Positions 32,640-44,500 are shown, counted from the stretch's first letter. The stretch: 64,000 bases of DNA from Zizania palustris (GCA_019279435.1 JAAALK010000287.1:15562162-15626161); one strand, 5' to 3'. A program made the numbers and translations. Notes: a model not told the origin generated them from the letters alone.

Positions 32640-35600
32640 TGTCGCGCCCCGATTTAATAAATCAGGACTTTATTGAAATTCCATAGAAAATCAATAAAAC
32701 AAGACGTTCATCACACGGCCATGTACAATACGAGCAATCATTCACGGTTCGTAGACCGCATTAATACAAAAGTGAATAAAGATGAAGAGAAACTAATAAA
32801 ACAAGGGTCCTAGATGAACGCCTCCTTCCAGTCTCGCCTTGACTGGGTCGCTACTCCAGACCTTCATCCTCCTCGTAGTAGACTGGCTCTGATGTTGTAA
32901 GTCAACGGGGTGAGTACAGATGTACTCAGCAAGCCACCGAATGCAAATATAATGCAAGGTAATAACAAGGGAGATAGTGGCTAATTTAGCGGAAGCAGCA
33001 TATTTGTAAAGCTTTAAATGAGAGCAGTTTATTAGTACGGAAAAGTAAACATGTGTATGTGTATCATCATCTTCTAACTCGAGGGGTACAGTCAGCCCCA
33101 CCTCGCTCAACAGTCCTTACGTGCCATGAATAACTTGAACATTCAAACAATTGTAAACTAACTGCGAGTAGTCACACAACCCGCCCTTGACCGTGGGCTC
33201 GGCTTTTCGAAAAGATTAAATTACTCTGATCAGAGATGTACCACTGTACCCACAAGGCACGCACTCATCGCCTACACCGAAGTGTAACGAGATGACCCAT
33301 CACACGGGAACTCGTGCCAAAACCTTCCATATAGTCCTCCCCGTCTCAATAGCACCCTCTTATGGGTTTCATATGGTGTCCCGACGCATCGGAGCCCCAC
33401 CATACCCCCCCTTGAGCCTCGTCGGTACAAGTCGCCCGCAGGCTAGCCCCTTGCCCCCTCCTCTATGGTGCATCAAGCCGGAGTATTCCATACTTCCAGT
33501 TAGGACTTACCCATTAGACTTGTGGTTGGTACGGAAGTGCTTTGCAACAGATCCCGCAGACCGGTCCTTATAGTGCCCCGGGTGCGACAAACCAGTGCCC
33601 GAGCTTGCACCCGGAACCCACCATACTTATAACCTAGCCAACTCCAACAGAGTCCAGAGACGAGAATAACAGGGAAATTCATATACAGAAATCCAGCTAT
33701 CTACGACTCGTTCTTTTTTAACCTATAGCAGGTGTGCCGGTACATTGGGCACTAGCTAATATTTTTATAGTAGAGTGACAAGGAGTTAAGGCTCAATAAG
33801 CATGGCTTGGGTTTGCACACAAGGACAGGGATCTAATAAATATAAGTGTAAGGCTTGAATTTTTGACTAATGCAATATTAACCTATGGGTTATAGCGATA
33901 AGTTATTAAAACATGGGCTCAATTATGATCAACTGTTTCCACAGAGATGGTCGATGACTTGCCTTGCTCAGCAAAGGGGGATGGAGGAACCTCGGGGTAG
34001 AACTCCTGCTCCTCGACGAACTCGTAGTCTTCTCGATACGGAAAATAAACAATACATCCACATTCAATAAAACAGATAAAATTCACCAGATAAAAGAACA
34101 TACATTGTTGTGGGTGAAGTAATATTTATTATTCTGAGTCTTTACATATAACAGTGAATTTTAACCTTTGTAGGATTTTTCATAATTTATTTTGTTGGAA
34201 TAATAATTTATCCTAAAGGGGTTTTTATTCATTTATTTATTAATAATATTTTGGGCAACAGAAACATACTGTTTTTATTGCATTAATGGGTAGAGAATAA
34301 TTTTCTGGTTTTAACAAAATTTGAATGGTGAAATTTGGAGTTAAATTGAGCAAGATATGAATTTTCAAAGTTTAAATCAATTTTCTGGATTTTATTTAAA
34401 CTAAAAACAGTCTCTGGTCCACGGTGAACCAGGTTCACCGTGAACCCGTGACTATGCGCGTGGACCCGAGCGATCTGGGCCGTTGGATCTAGATCCGGCG
34501 GCCAGATGCGAGGCGGGGGGTTTAAATGAAAACGAACGGCTGTGATTAAAACGTGGCGAACGGTTACACGTGGACGCCTGAGATCGCTCGGAGGTTTTAA
34601 GTGGCGATCAACGGTTGCGATCGCCCGATACCCCTTCGATCAGATCCGAGGGCTTGGATTAAATCCCGAAGGGATTTAATCGTAGCCCTCCGATCGTGAT
34701 CGGATGGCCACGATCGCGTCCGGCACGGCACGACGTGAGGGGGTGCGTACCCCCTTCGTCTCCGGCGACGGCGGGTTCGGGCGCGGTGGAAGCGGCGGCG
34801 GCGAGCGCCTACGTGCCTAGCTAAGGCCAAAAATGGACTGCGGAGGTGAAGGGGATCATGATGGTACCTCGGGTGGCGACGGAGGGCGACGGACGGTGGC
34901 CGGCGGCGAGGGTAGACGAAGAAGGGCCCTCGGGTGCTCGTCGGCGACGGCGATCCGGCGGCGTCCTCGACCAACGGAGTGGATGCCGAGGTAGGGCGGG
35001 CTCCGGTGATCACGAAGGTGGCGACGTCGTGGACGGAGGAGGTCCGAGGCGAGGGTGAGGGCTCGCCGGAGGCGAAGCAGAGCAAAATGCCAACAGAAGG
35101 CGGCGGCGCTCTGTTATCGCTCGGCTTGGGTGGCTACGGTGTGGACTGAGTGCGGAGGCCAGAGGGGTTTATATAGGGGTCACCGGCGGCGAGAATGGAA
35201 GGCAAAACCGAGGAAACCCGAAGGTTTAATTCCTAACTCCGGCGAGGCTTTCCTTTGGCTCGGTTAGCTTCCTTAAGCGTGAAAACGTGTCGGCTATAGA
35301 TGGAAGGGGAGCGGTGGCGACCAGGGAAGGTGATCGGAGGGGATCCAAGGCGATCCGGCGGCCGGCGGCGAGAAAACAGGAGGAGATCGCCGGGGAAGGA
35401 AGGGGAGCGATCCCCTTCCATCGGAGACGAAGGTCCTGACAGGTGGGCTCCACCTGTCAGTGAGCGAACGCGAAAGGAAAGGGCAGACAGGCGGGGCCGG
35501 GCGGACAGTGGGCGCAAGGGGGCTGACGAGTGGGTCCAGGCGGGGCGCGGGCGGGAGGAGAGAGGGGAGGGCGGCGCCGACAGGCGGGCCCCTCCTGTCA

Positions 35601-35943
35601 GTGGGTGGGTGGCAACGGGCTGGGCCAAGAAGGCCGTTGGGGGAAGTTTCTGGGTTGAGGCCCGTTAAGGATTTAAAGTTGATTTTCGATTTAAAATAAT
35701 TCCAGAAAATCAAATATTTGATTAAGGGTTGAATCACTGTTGATAAAAATTTGTAAAAATTCCTAAAATTATATCTTGGGCTCTAGTTCATCTCATAAAA
35801 TTTTCAAGTCCAGATTTGGAGTATTTCTCCCTGTTTGGCTTTATTTGGGTTCTTTTGTGATTTTCCTTTAATAATAAATCCAGAAATAATTATAAATAAT
35901 GTTTTCTTTTTATTTTATTCCTTTTAATTTTTGGGGTGTTACA
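32640..35943 (-). repeat. 3' LTR of the Tekay-type element
   Basis: 3304 bp. Differences from the 5' LTR were noticed near 32718, 32932, 34747, 34858 and 35191 and nowhere else. The purine tract AAGGGGGATAGGAT precedes it on the coding strand (35944-35957). Confidence 0.93.
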
Positions 35944-35985
35944 ATCCTATCCCCCTTACAGAGAATCTCGTCCTCGAGATTCGGA

Positions 35986-38900
35986 TCAATCCTCGAATAG
36001 CTCAGGATGCTGTGTCTTGAGTTCATCTTCTTTTTCCCATGTGGCTTCTTCTACTGGATGATTGCTCCACTGCACTTTGCAGAAGCGGATGATTCGACTC
36101 CTGGTGGTTCTTTCTTTGACTTCCAATATCTTGACCGGTCTCTCCACATAAGTCAGATCCTCTTGGACATCCAACTGCTGAAGATCCACTTGCTCCGTGG
36201 GGACGCGGAGACACTTCTTGAGTTGAGACACATGAAATACGTCATGCACTCCAGCCAATGAAGGTGGTAACTCCAACTGATATGCGACTTCGCCTTGGCG
36301 TCGAATAACGGGAAATGGTCCAACATATCGAGGGGCCAACTTTCCTCTCATGTTAAACCGTTGAGTCCCACGAAGAGGTGTAACCCGAAGGTATACATGG
36401 TCTCCTTCTTCAAAGGCTAGATCTCGACGACGATTGTCGGCGTAGCTCTTCTGTCGCGATTGGGCCGTCTTGAGTCTGTCTCTGATGATCCGTACTTTCT
36501 CTTCAGCTTCACGGAGAATGTCGGTTCCAAATACTTGGGATTCACCAGTTTGGTCCCAAAGGAGAGGCGTTCTGCACTTACGTCCATATAGGGCTTCAAA
36601 AGGAGACATCTGAAGACTGGCTTGGTAGCTATTGTTGTATGAAAATTCTGCATATGGCAAGCTCTTGTCCCAAGTGGCTCCAAAATCCAAAACACATGCT
36701 CGCAGCATATCCTCTAGTATCTGATTGACCCTTTCTGTTTGTCCATCTGTCTGAGGATGGTAGGCGGTACTGAAATTTAATCTCGTGCCCATCTCCTCTT
36801 GGAGGTTCTTCCAAAAGCGAGAGGTGAACTGACTCCCTCGGTCAGACACTATCTTCTTGGGCACTCCATGAAGACATACTATCCGGGCCATATATAGCTC
36901 TGCTAGCTTAGGGCCACTAAAGGTCGTCTTGACGGCTATGAAATGAGCTACTTTTGTAAGCCTATCAATGATCACCCATATCGAATCATACCCCAGCTGG
37001 GTCTTTGGTAATCCGGTGATAAAATCCATACCGATCTCTTCCCACTTCCATTCCGGCACTTTAAGTGGCTGCAACAATCCTGCAGGTCTCTGATGTTCAG
37101 CTTTTACTCTTCTGCAGGTGTCACATTCGGCGACGAACTGGGCAATCTCTCTCTTCATGCTAACCCACCAATAGCGTTCCTTCAGATCCTGGTACATCTT
37201 GGTACTGCCGGGGTGAATGGAGTACAATGTCTCATGGGCTTCTCTTAGGATAAGAGTCTTTATTTCAGGTTTATCCGGCACACATATCCGAGTTCCAAAC
37301 CATATGGTGCCATTCTCGTCCTCTGAAAATCCGGGGGCTTTTCCTTGTCTCATGTTCTTCTTAATGGCAGCTATATCCGGGTCCTCTGACTGAGCTTCAC
37401 GAATCTGCTCAAACAATACAGGTTGGGTCTCCAAGGTGGCTAGATATGCTCTGGTGGTCAATCCAAGATTTAAGTTTTCCATCTCCTTACATAACAAGGG
37501 TGCGTGTTCTTGAATCATCATGGCCGTGCAATATCCCTTGCGACTTAAGGCATCAGCTACCACATTTGCTTTTCCTGGGTGGTAGTGAATACCCAAGTCA
37601 TAGTCCTTGATCAATTCCAGCCATCGTCTTTGCCTCAAGTTCAGATCTGGCTGTGTGAAGATATACTTCAAGCTCTTGTGATCCGTAAAGATCTCACAGC
37701 GATTCCCAACCAAATAGTGCCTCCAAATCTTGAGGGCGTGCACTACGGCGGCTAATTCCAGATCATGGGTCGGATAATTTAACTCATGAGGTCTCAACTG
37801 ACGGGAGGCATAAGAGATAACTTTCCCATCTTGCATAAGAACACATCCCAATCCTTGGCGAGATGCGTCGCAATAGACATGGAAGTCTTTGCGGATATCC
37901 GGTAGGGTCAGTATAGGTGCAGATACCAAACGAGTCTTGAGGGTGCGGAAACTTTCCTCGCATTCAGGAGTCCATTCGAACTTCTCTCCTTTCTGCAACA
38001 ACTTGGTCATTGGCTTGGCTATCTTCGAAAAATTCTCGATGAATCTTCGGTAATATCCGGCCAATCCCAGAAAACTTCGTATCTCAGATACGTTCGTGGG
38101 TGGCAACCAGTCCGTAACTGCTTCTACGGTGGCAGGGTCTACTGCGATTCCTTGTGCAGAGATGATGTGTCCAAGGAACTTTACTTCTGCCGTCCAAAAC
38201 TTGCACTTACTGTACTTGGCATACAATTGGTGTTCCCTTAACTTTCCTAAGGTTAACCGGAGGTGAGTCTCGTGCTCCTTCTGGTCCTTGGAATAGATAA
38301 GGATGTCGTCTATGAAGACCACGATGAACTTGTCCAGATATTCCATGAATACCTTATTCATCATATTCATGAAGAATGCAGGGGCGTTGGTCAATCCAAA
38401 GGACATAACCGTACACTCATATAAACCATAACGGGTAGTGAAGGCCGTCTTGGGTATATCTTCTTCTCGAATCCTCAACTGATGGTAACCAGACCGTAGG
38501 TCGATCTTTGAGAATACCGTGGCTCCTTTGAGCTGGTCGAAGAGGTCATCGATCCGAGGCAACGGGTACTTATTTTTGATTGTTACCTCATTCAAGGCGC
38601 GATAATCCACACACATACGCTTTGCCTTGTCTTCTTTTTTCTCGACAAAGATGACGGGAGCACCCCACGGTGATGTGCTTGGTCTGATATAACCTTTCCT
38701 TTCAAGATCCTCCAACTGTTGCTTCATCTCAGCTAACTCATTGGCGGCCATCCGGTATGGTCGCTTATAAATAGGAGTTGTTCCGGGCACCAAGTCAATC
38801 CTGAACTCGATGTCCCTCTTAGGTGGCATCCCTGGTAGATCCTCTGGGAATACATCTGGGTACTCACTGACTACTGGTATCTCCTCCAAGGTAATCTGAT

Positions 38901-40464
38901 GTAGTCTTGCCCTTCCGGCCTTCATGCTGGGCATCTGGAATGTGACCATAATCCCTTCTTCATTAGTCACCGTTACTTTTCTCTGGGCACATTCTATCAC
39001 ACCCTGGTGTTTATTTAGCCAGTCCATCCCTAGAATGAGGTCCAAACCTTGACATTCTATTAGAATGGGGTCGACCCAAAATATCGTGCCTTGGATATCT
39101 ACCCATATCCTTGGACTAAAGGAACAAGCGAGGGTTTGCTTTCCTGGGGTAGCTATTAGTACTGGCCTGGGTAGTTCACTTATGTCCAGTGCATTATTTT
39201 CCACAAAAGCAGTTGATATAAAGGAGTGGGTAGCTCCGGTGTCAAATAATACCACTGCAAGCGATGAAAGAACCATAAACTTACCCATGACAATCTCTGG
39301 TGCAGCCTGGGCTTCTTCGGCGGAGACGTGGTTCACTTTGGCGCGGACGGCGGGGTTGGAGGTGACTCCTTGAGCTCTCTTGGGATGGGGGCACTGGTGG
39401 GAGTAGTGTCCCTCTTGGCGGCAGTTGAAGCATACCACAGGCTTGCCATGCCTGTCTCTCAAGACCTCCGGCTTCTTGGCCGGGGCGACTGGGGCGGTAG
39501 GTGCGACTGGAGCGGTGCGAGGTTGGCTGGCTCCGGCGTTGGCAGCTGGTGGCGCCGGGCGATACACTGGCCGGGGGTGGTACTGTGGCGCTGGTGGAGG
39601 TGGAGCAAAGCGGGGTCTTTGAGCTATGCCCTGATTCTGCCTGAAGGCAATCATGCGCTTCTTCTTCAGGTCGACCTTATTTTGTTGGGTCTCCTGCATG
39701 ATAGCCTTGTTCACCAACTTCTGGAAGTTGGCGAAGTCTCCAGAGATAAGCTGTAGAGACAGCTCATCCTTCAGTCCCCGGAGGAACTTAGCCTGTCTGG
39801 CCGCATCCGTACGAACCTCTTCAGGTGCGTACCTGGCCAATCTGTTGAACTCATGCAGATATTCTGTTACGGACCTGCTCCCTTGCTGCAGGTCCCTAAA
39901 CTCCTGTTGCTTCTGAGCTACAATGCCGTCGGGGATGTGAGCGGCACGGAAAGCAGCTGAGAACTCTGCCCAAGTGTGGGCGTGGCCCTCGGGCAGAGTC
40001 TCGCGGTGGTTGTCCCACCACTCAGCGGCGGGACCATGCAGCTGGTGGGTGGCGAAGGCCACCCTCTCCTGCTCAGTGCAGGTCAGGAGATCGAGTTTCT
40101 TCTCGATCGCCCGCAACCAATCCCCAGCCTCCATGGGGTTGGTGGTGCTTGAGAAGGTCGGTGGGCGGACTCGGAGGAACTCCGAGAGCTGAGTTGCGGG
40201 AGCGGGAGCTGGTGTGGCGGGGCGGGGCAGCTCGGGCTGTTGGTGGAGGCGGAAGAAGTGAGCTTGCTGCTCTTGCATTTGCTGCTGCTGCTGCTGCATC
40301 TGGTGCAGGAGGGCTGAGACCAACTGGTTTTGAGTGGCCATCATTTCAGCCACGGTGGGGTGGTTGGCGACCGGGGCCTGCCTCTGCCCGGTGGCTCCCC
40401 ATTGTGGCAGGTTGCCACTCTCCCCTCCGTTCTGAGGAGCGTCTGATCCCTGGGTGTTGGTCAT
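35986..40464 (-). CDS. Tekay-type gag-pol polyprotein with chromodomain, 1492 residues
   Basis: One open frame from ATG at 40464 (an upstream in-frame GTG was not used). Approximate residues: Gln-rich N-terminus 50-75; retrotransposon gag 95-260; CCHC knuckle 345-358 (CFNCRQEGHYSHQC); protease LFDTGATHSF 406-415; reverse transcriptase 590-770 with FIDDILIYS near 717-725; RNase H 860-980 (DASRQGLG, TDHKSLKYI); integrase HHCC 1076-1118 and D,D,E core from GMDFITGLP (1145) to SDRGSQFTS and HPQTDGQTERVNQ (to about 1250). The C-terminal chromodomain includes KVQWSNHPVEEATWE. All catalytic signatures are present and no stop interrupts them. The chromodomain and PBS place it among chromoviruses, Tekay/Del by tail wording. 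Confidence 0.95.
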   Translation of the reverse strand: MTNTQGSDAPQNGGESGNLPQWGATGQRQAPVANHPTVAEMMATQNQLVSALLHQMQQQQQQMQEQQAHFFRLHQQPELPRPATPAPAPATQLSEFLRVRPPTFSSTTNPMEAGDWLRAIEKKLDLLTCTEQERVAFATHQLHGPAAEWWDNHRETLPEGHAHTWAEFSAAFRAAHIPDGIVAQKQQEFRDLQQGSRSVTEYLHEFNRLARYAPEEVRTDAARQAKFLRGLKDELSLQLISGDFANFQKLVNKAIMQETQQNKVDLKKKRMIAFRQNQGIAQRPRFAPPPPAPQYHPRPVYRPAPPAANAGASQPRTAPVAPTAPVAPAKKPEVLRDRHGKPVVCFNCRQEGHYSHQCPHPKRAQGVTSNPAVRAKVNHVSAEEAQAAPEIVMGKFMVLSSLAVVLFDTGATHSFISTAFVENNALDISELPRPVLIATPGKQTLACSFSPRIWVDIQGTIFWVDPILIECQGLDLILGMDWLNKHQGVIECAQRKVTVTNEEGIMVTFQMPSMKAGRARLHQITLEEIPVVSEYPDVFPEDLPGMPPKRDIEFRIDLVPGTTPIYKRPYRMAANELAEMKQQLEDLERKGYIRPSTSPWGAPVIFVEKKEDKAKRMCVDYRALNEVTIKNKYPLPRIDDLFDQLKGATVFSKIDLRSGYHQLRIREEDIPKTAFTTRYGLYECTVMSFGLTNAPAFFMNMMNKVFMEYLDKFIVVFIDDILIYSKDQKEHETHLRLTLGKLREHQLYAKYSKCKFWTAEVKFLGHIISAQGIAVDPATVEAVTDWLPPTNVSEIRSFLGLAGYYRRFIENFSKIAKPMTKLLQKGEKFEWTPECEESFRTLKTRLVSAPILTLPDIRKDFHVYCDASRQGLGCVLMQDGKVISYASRQLRPHELNYPTHDLELAAVVHALKIWRHYLVGNRCEIFTDHKSLKYIFTQPDLNLRQRRWLELIKDYDLGIHYHPGKANVVADALSRKGYCTAMMIQEHAPLLCKEMENLNLGLTTRAYLATLETQPVLFEQIREAQSEDPDIAAIKKNMRQGKAPGFSEDENGTIWFGTRICVPDKPEIKTLILREAHETLYSIHPGSTKMYQDLKERYWWVSMKREIAQFVAECDTCRRVKAEHQRPAGLLQPLKVPEWKWEEIGMDFITGLPKTQLGYDSIWVIIDRLTKVAHFIAVKTTFSGPKLAELYMARIVCLHGVPKKIVSDRGSQFTSRFWKNLQEEMGTRLNFSTAYHPQTDGQTERVNQILEDMLRACVLDFGATWDKSLPYAEFSYNNSYQASLQMSPFEALYGRKCRTPLLWDQTGESQVFGTDILREAEEKVRIIRDRLKTAQSRQKSYADNRRRDLAFEEGDHVYLRVTPLRGTQRFNMRGKLAPRYVGPFPVIRRQGEVAYQLELPPSLAGVHDVFHVSQLKKCLRVPTEQVDLQQLDVQEDLTYVERPVKILEVKERTTRSRIIRFCKVQWSNHPVEEATWEKEDELKTQHPELFED

Positions 40465-40641
40465 CCTGGAATTTCCAATGTACACATATTTATTCTGGGT
40501 GAACTTCTTTATATTTATTTCAAAAGAATACCGTTCTTGCGGTTACATTCATTTATTATCTCATTCATGCCTTATATTTTGACATGAATGCTAATACAAT
40601 CAAGCAAAAATGAAAATAACAATCAATCGTAAAAACTACGT

Positions 40642-41448
40642 CTATGGCAGCTCAGGGGACGGCTCGATCTCGGGCTCGTGGGAGACGGGCGGGGTCGAGG
40701 AACTGGACGGTCCGGCGGGTGGTGCACTGCGGGAGATCCTCTTGGGCCTCACTGTGGGAGTCTGAATGGGTTTCTTCCGGCGAGGCGGAAGAGGTGCGAT
40801 CTCCTCTATGTCCTTCTTCAACTCCTCGATCTGGTAGCGGAGGTGTGGGTTGGTGGCGACACGCTGTCGAAGAAGCTCATTCTGACGTCGCAACTCCTCT
40901 GCCTCGGCAGCCAAACGGTGTCCCTGTTGGATGCGGCGACGAAGCTCTCCGTTCTCGCGGTTCAGGTCCTCGGAGGAATGGCGGTAGAAACTGATAGTGT
41001 CGCGCTGTCCATTGGCGTCCTGCAGCGCCTCGTAGTGGAGATCATCCATGGCTTCCAATAAGCGCATGGTATGTCCAATCGCCGAATGGCGCTGGGAGAG
41101 GGTGCTGACGAAGACACTGTGTGGACTCCCTGGGGTGCGAAGAGGTACGAAGCGGAAGTCCGTGTCGTAGAGCTCGCTGTCGTAGATCATCCGGAGCTCC
41201 GTAAGTGCCTGGAGAGCGGTGCGCTGACTGGCTACCAGGAAGGTAGGTCCTCCTCCGCGGTAGGTGTGAGCTGTCTGAGGGGAGGGCTGGACGACGACGG
41301 TGACCTCGCAGTAGCTCTCTTCCTCGTCGGGGAAGACTCCATGGTACATCGGCTCTTGCTCGAAGCCGAGGAAACTGATGAGCATGCGAAGCTCGCGGAT
41401 GAATCCGGCCTCGTCACGAAGAGTCCCGCTCATGGTATGAACCGGCAT
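40642..41448 (-). CDS. Extra ORF upstream of gag in the Tekay-type element, 268 residues
   Basis: An uninterrupted ATG-to-stop ORF lies in the sense direction between primer site and gag. Residues 1-150 look globular (LRMLISFLGFE, ESYCEVTVVV, RTALQALTELRMIYD). Residues about 160-217 are strongly coiled-coil-like (NRENGELRRRIQ, AEAEELRRQNELLRQRV, YQIEELKKDIEEI). The tail is basic then Pro/Ser-rich (PPRRKKPIQ, RPKRISRSAPP) with a possible nuclear signal, ending EPSPELP. It starts 126 bp after the primer site, so it is the first ORF on genomic RNA, with gag-pol 178 bp further on. No known retroviral or host function is recognised. An accessory RNA- or capsid-binding role is only a guess. Confidence 0.8.
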   Translation of the reverse strand: MPVHTMSGTLRDEAGFIRELRMLISFLGFEQEPMYHGVFPDEEESYCEVTVVVQPSPQTAHTYRGGGPTFLVASQRTALQALTELRMIYDSELYDTDFRFVPLRTPGSPHSVFVSTLSQRHSAIGHTMRLLEAMDDLHYEALQDANGQRDTISFYRHSSEDLNRENGELRRRIQQGHRLAAEAEELRRQNELLRQRVATNPHLRYQIEELKKDIEEIAPLPPRRKKPIQTPTVRPKRISRSAPPAGPSSSSTPPVSHEPEIEPSPELP

Positions 41449-41573
41449 CTACAAAAGAGAGAAAATTTTTGTGAAAATTTTAGAAGATGAGAGGATAAGT
41501 AAGCTTTTGTAAAATATAGTGAATATATATAAGTCCTAGGGTCAGGTCTGTTTGGCTTCCTACAGTCAAGTCG

Positions 41574-41585
41574 GCTCTGATACCA
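41574..41585 (-). other. Primer-binding site (tRNA-iMet) of the Tekay-type element
   Basis: The minus strand reads TGGTATCAGAGC, the standard complement of the 3' end of plant initiator Met tRNA, three bases inside the 5' LTR. It primes minus-strand DNA synthesis. Confidence 0.92.
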
Positions 41586-41588
41586 TCT

Positions 41589-44500
41589 TGTCGCGCCCCG
41601 ATTTAATAAATCAGGACTTTATTGAAATTCCATAGAAAATCAATAAAACAAGACGTTCATCACACGACCATGTACAATACGAGCAATCATTCACGGTTCG
41701 TAGACCGCATTAATACAAAAGTGAATAAAGATGAAGAGAAACTAATAAAACAAGGGTCCTAGATGAACGCCTCCTTCCAGTCTCGCCTTGACTGGGTCGC
41801 TACTCCAGACCTTCATCCTCCTCGTAGTAGACTGGCTCTGATGTTGTAAGTCAACGGGGTGAGTACAGATGTACTCAGCAATCCACCGAATGCAAATATA
41901 ATGCAAGGTAATAACAAGGGAGATAGTGGCTAATTTAGCGGAAGCAGCATATTTGTAAAGCTTTAAATGAGAGCAGTTTATTAGTACGGAAAAGTAAACA
42001 TGTGTATGTGTATCATCATCTTCTAACTCGAGGGGTACAGTCAGCCCCACCTCGCTCAACAGTCCTTACGTGCCATGAATAACTTGAACATTCAAACAAT
42101 TGTAAACTAACTGCGAGTAGTCACACAACCCGCCCTTGACCGTGGGCTCGGCTTTTCGAAAAGATTAAATTACTCTGATCAGAGATGTACCACTGTACCC
42201 ACAAGGCACGCACTCATCGCCTACACCGAAGTGTAACGAGATGACCCATCACACGGGAACTCGTGCCAAAACCTTCCATATAGTCCTCCCCGTCTCAATA
42301 GCACCCTCTTATGGGTTTCATATGGTGTCCCGACGCATCGGAGCCCCACCATACCCCCCCTTGAGCCTCGTCGGTACAAGTCGCCCGCAGGCTAGCCCCT
42401 TGCCCCCTCCTCTATGGTGCATCAAGCCGGAGTATTCCATACTTCCAGTTAGGACTTACCCATTAGACTTGTGGTTGGTACGGAAGTGCTTTGCAACAGA
42501 TCCCGCAGACCGGTCCTTATAGTGCCCCGGGTGCGACAAACCAGTGCCCGAGCTTGCACCCGGAACCCACCATACTTATAACCTAGCCAACTCCAACAGA
42601 GTCCAGAGACGAGAATAACAGGGAAATTCATATACAGAAATCCAGCTATCTACGACTCGTTCTTTTTTAACCTATAGCAGGTGTGCCGGTACATTGGGCA
42701 CTAGCTAATATTTTTATAGTAGAGTGACAAGGAGTTAAGGCTCAATAAGCATGGCTTGGGTTTGCACACAAGGACAGGGATCTAATAAATATAAGTGTAA
42801 GGCTTGAATTTTTGACTAATGCAATATTAACCTATGGGTTATAGCGATAAGTTATTAAAACATGGGCTCAATTATGATCAACTGTTTCCACAGAGATGGT
42901 CGATGACTTGCCTTGCTCAGCAAAGGGGGATGGAGGAACCTCGGGGTAGAACTCCTGCTCCTCGACGAACTCGTAGTCTTCTCGATACGGAAAATAAACA
43001 ATACATCCACATTCAATAAAACAGATAAAATTCACCAGATAAAAGAACATACATTGTTGTGGGTGAAGTAATATTTATTATTCTGAGTCTTTACATATAA
43101 CAGTGAATTTTAACCTTTGTAGGATTTTTCATAATTTATTTTGTTGGAATAATAATTTATCCTAAAGGGGTTTTTATTCATTTATTTATTAATAATATTT
43201 TGGGCAACAGAAACATACTGTTTTTATTGCATTAATGGGTAGAGAATAATTTTCTGGTTTTAACAAAATTTGAATGGTGAAATTTGGAGTTAAATTGAGC
43301 AAGATATGAATTTTCAAAGTTTAAATCAATTTTCTGGATTTTATTTAAACTAAAAACAGTCTCTGGTCCACGGTGAACCAGGTTCACCGTGAACCCGTGA
43401 CTATGCGCGTGGACCCGAGCGATCTGGGCCGTTGGATCTAGATCCGGCGGCCAGATGCGAGGCGGGGGGTTTAAATGAAAACGAACGGCTGTGATTAAAA
43501 CGTGGCGAACGGTTACACGTGGACGCCTGAGATCGCTCGGAGGTTTTAAGTGGCGATCAACGGTTGCGATCGCCCGATACCCCTTCGATCAGATCCGAGG
43601 GCTTGGATTAAATCCCGAAGGGATTTAATCGTAGCCCTCCGATCGTGATCGGATGGCCACGATCGCGTCCGGCACGGCACGACGTGAGGGGGTGCGTACC
43701 CCCTTCGTCTCCGGCGACGGCGGGTTCGGGCGCGGTGGCAGCGGCGGCGGCGAGCGCCTACGTGCCTAGCTAAGGCCAAAAATGGACTGCGGAGGTGAAG
43801 GGGATCACGATGGTACCTCGGGTGGCGACGGAGGGCGACGGACGGTGGCCGGCGGCGAGGGTAGACGAAGAAGGGCCCTCGGGTGCTCGTCGGCGACGGC
43901 GATCCGGCGGCGTCCTCGACCAACGGAGTGGATGCCGAGGTAGGGCGGGCTCCGGTGATCACGAAGGTGGCGACGTCGTGGACGGAGGAGGTCCGAGGCG
44001 AGGGTGAGGGCTCGCCGGAGGCGAAGCAGAGCAAAATGCCAACAGAAGGCGGCGGCGCTCTGTTATCGCTCGGCTTGGGTGGCTACGGTGTGGACTGAGT
44101 GCGGAGGCCAGAGGGGTTTATATAGGGGTCGCCGGCGGCGAGAATGGAAGGCAAAACCGAGGAAACCCGAAGGTTTAATTCCTAACTCCGGCGAGGCTTT
44201 CCTTTGGCTCGGTTAGCTTCCTTAAGCGTGAAAACGTGTCGGCTATAGATGGAAGGGGAGCGGTGGCGACCAGGGAAGGTGATCGGAGGGGATCCAAGGC
44301 GATCCGGCGGCCGGCGGCGAGAAAACAGGAGGAGATCGCCGGGGAAGGAAGGGGAGCGATCCCCTTCCATCGGAGACGAAGGTCCTGACAGGTGGGCTCC
44401 ACCTGTCAGTGAGCGAACGCGAAAGGAAAGGGCAGACAGGCGGGGCCGGGCGGACAGTGGGCGCAAGGGGGCTGACGAGTGGGTCCAGGCGGGGCGCGGG

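Noticed and set aside
34597..35085. 162-codon frame in the Tekay-type LTR
   Set aside because: GC-rich Pro/Arg/Ser sequence that does not keep its frame in the solo LTRs. Part of the region may belong to a leader exon in another frame, but that is too weak to call.
39328..41490. Plus-strand frames of 80-140 codons opposite gag and the extra ORF
   Set aside because: Antisense shadows of intact minus-strand coding sequence.
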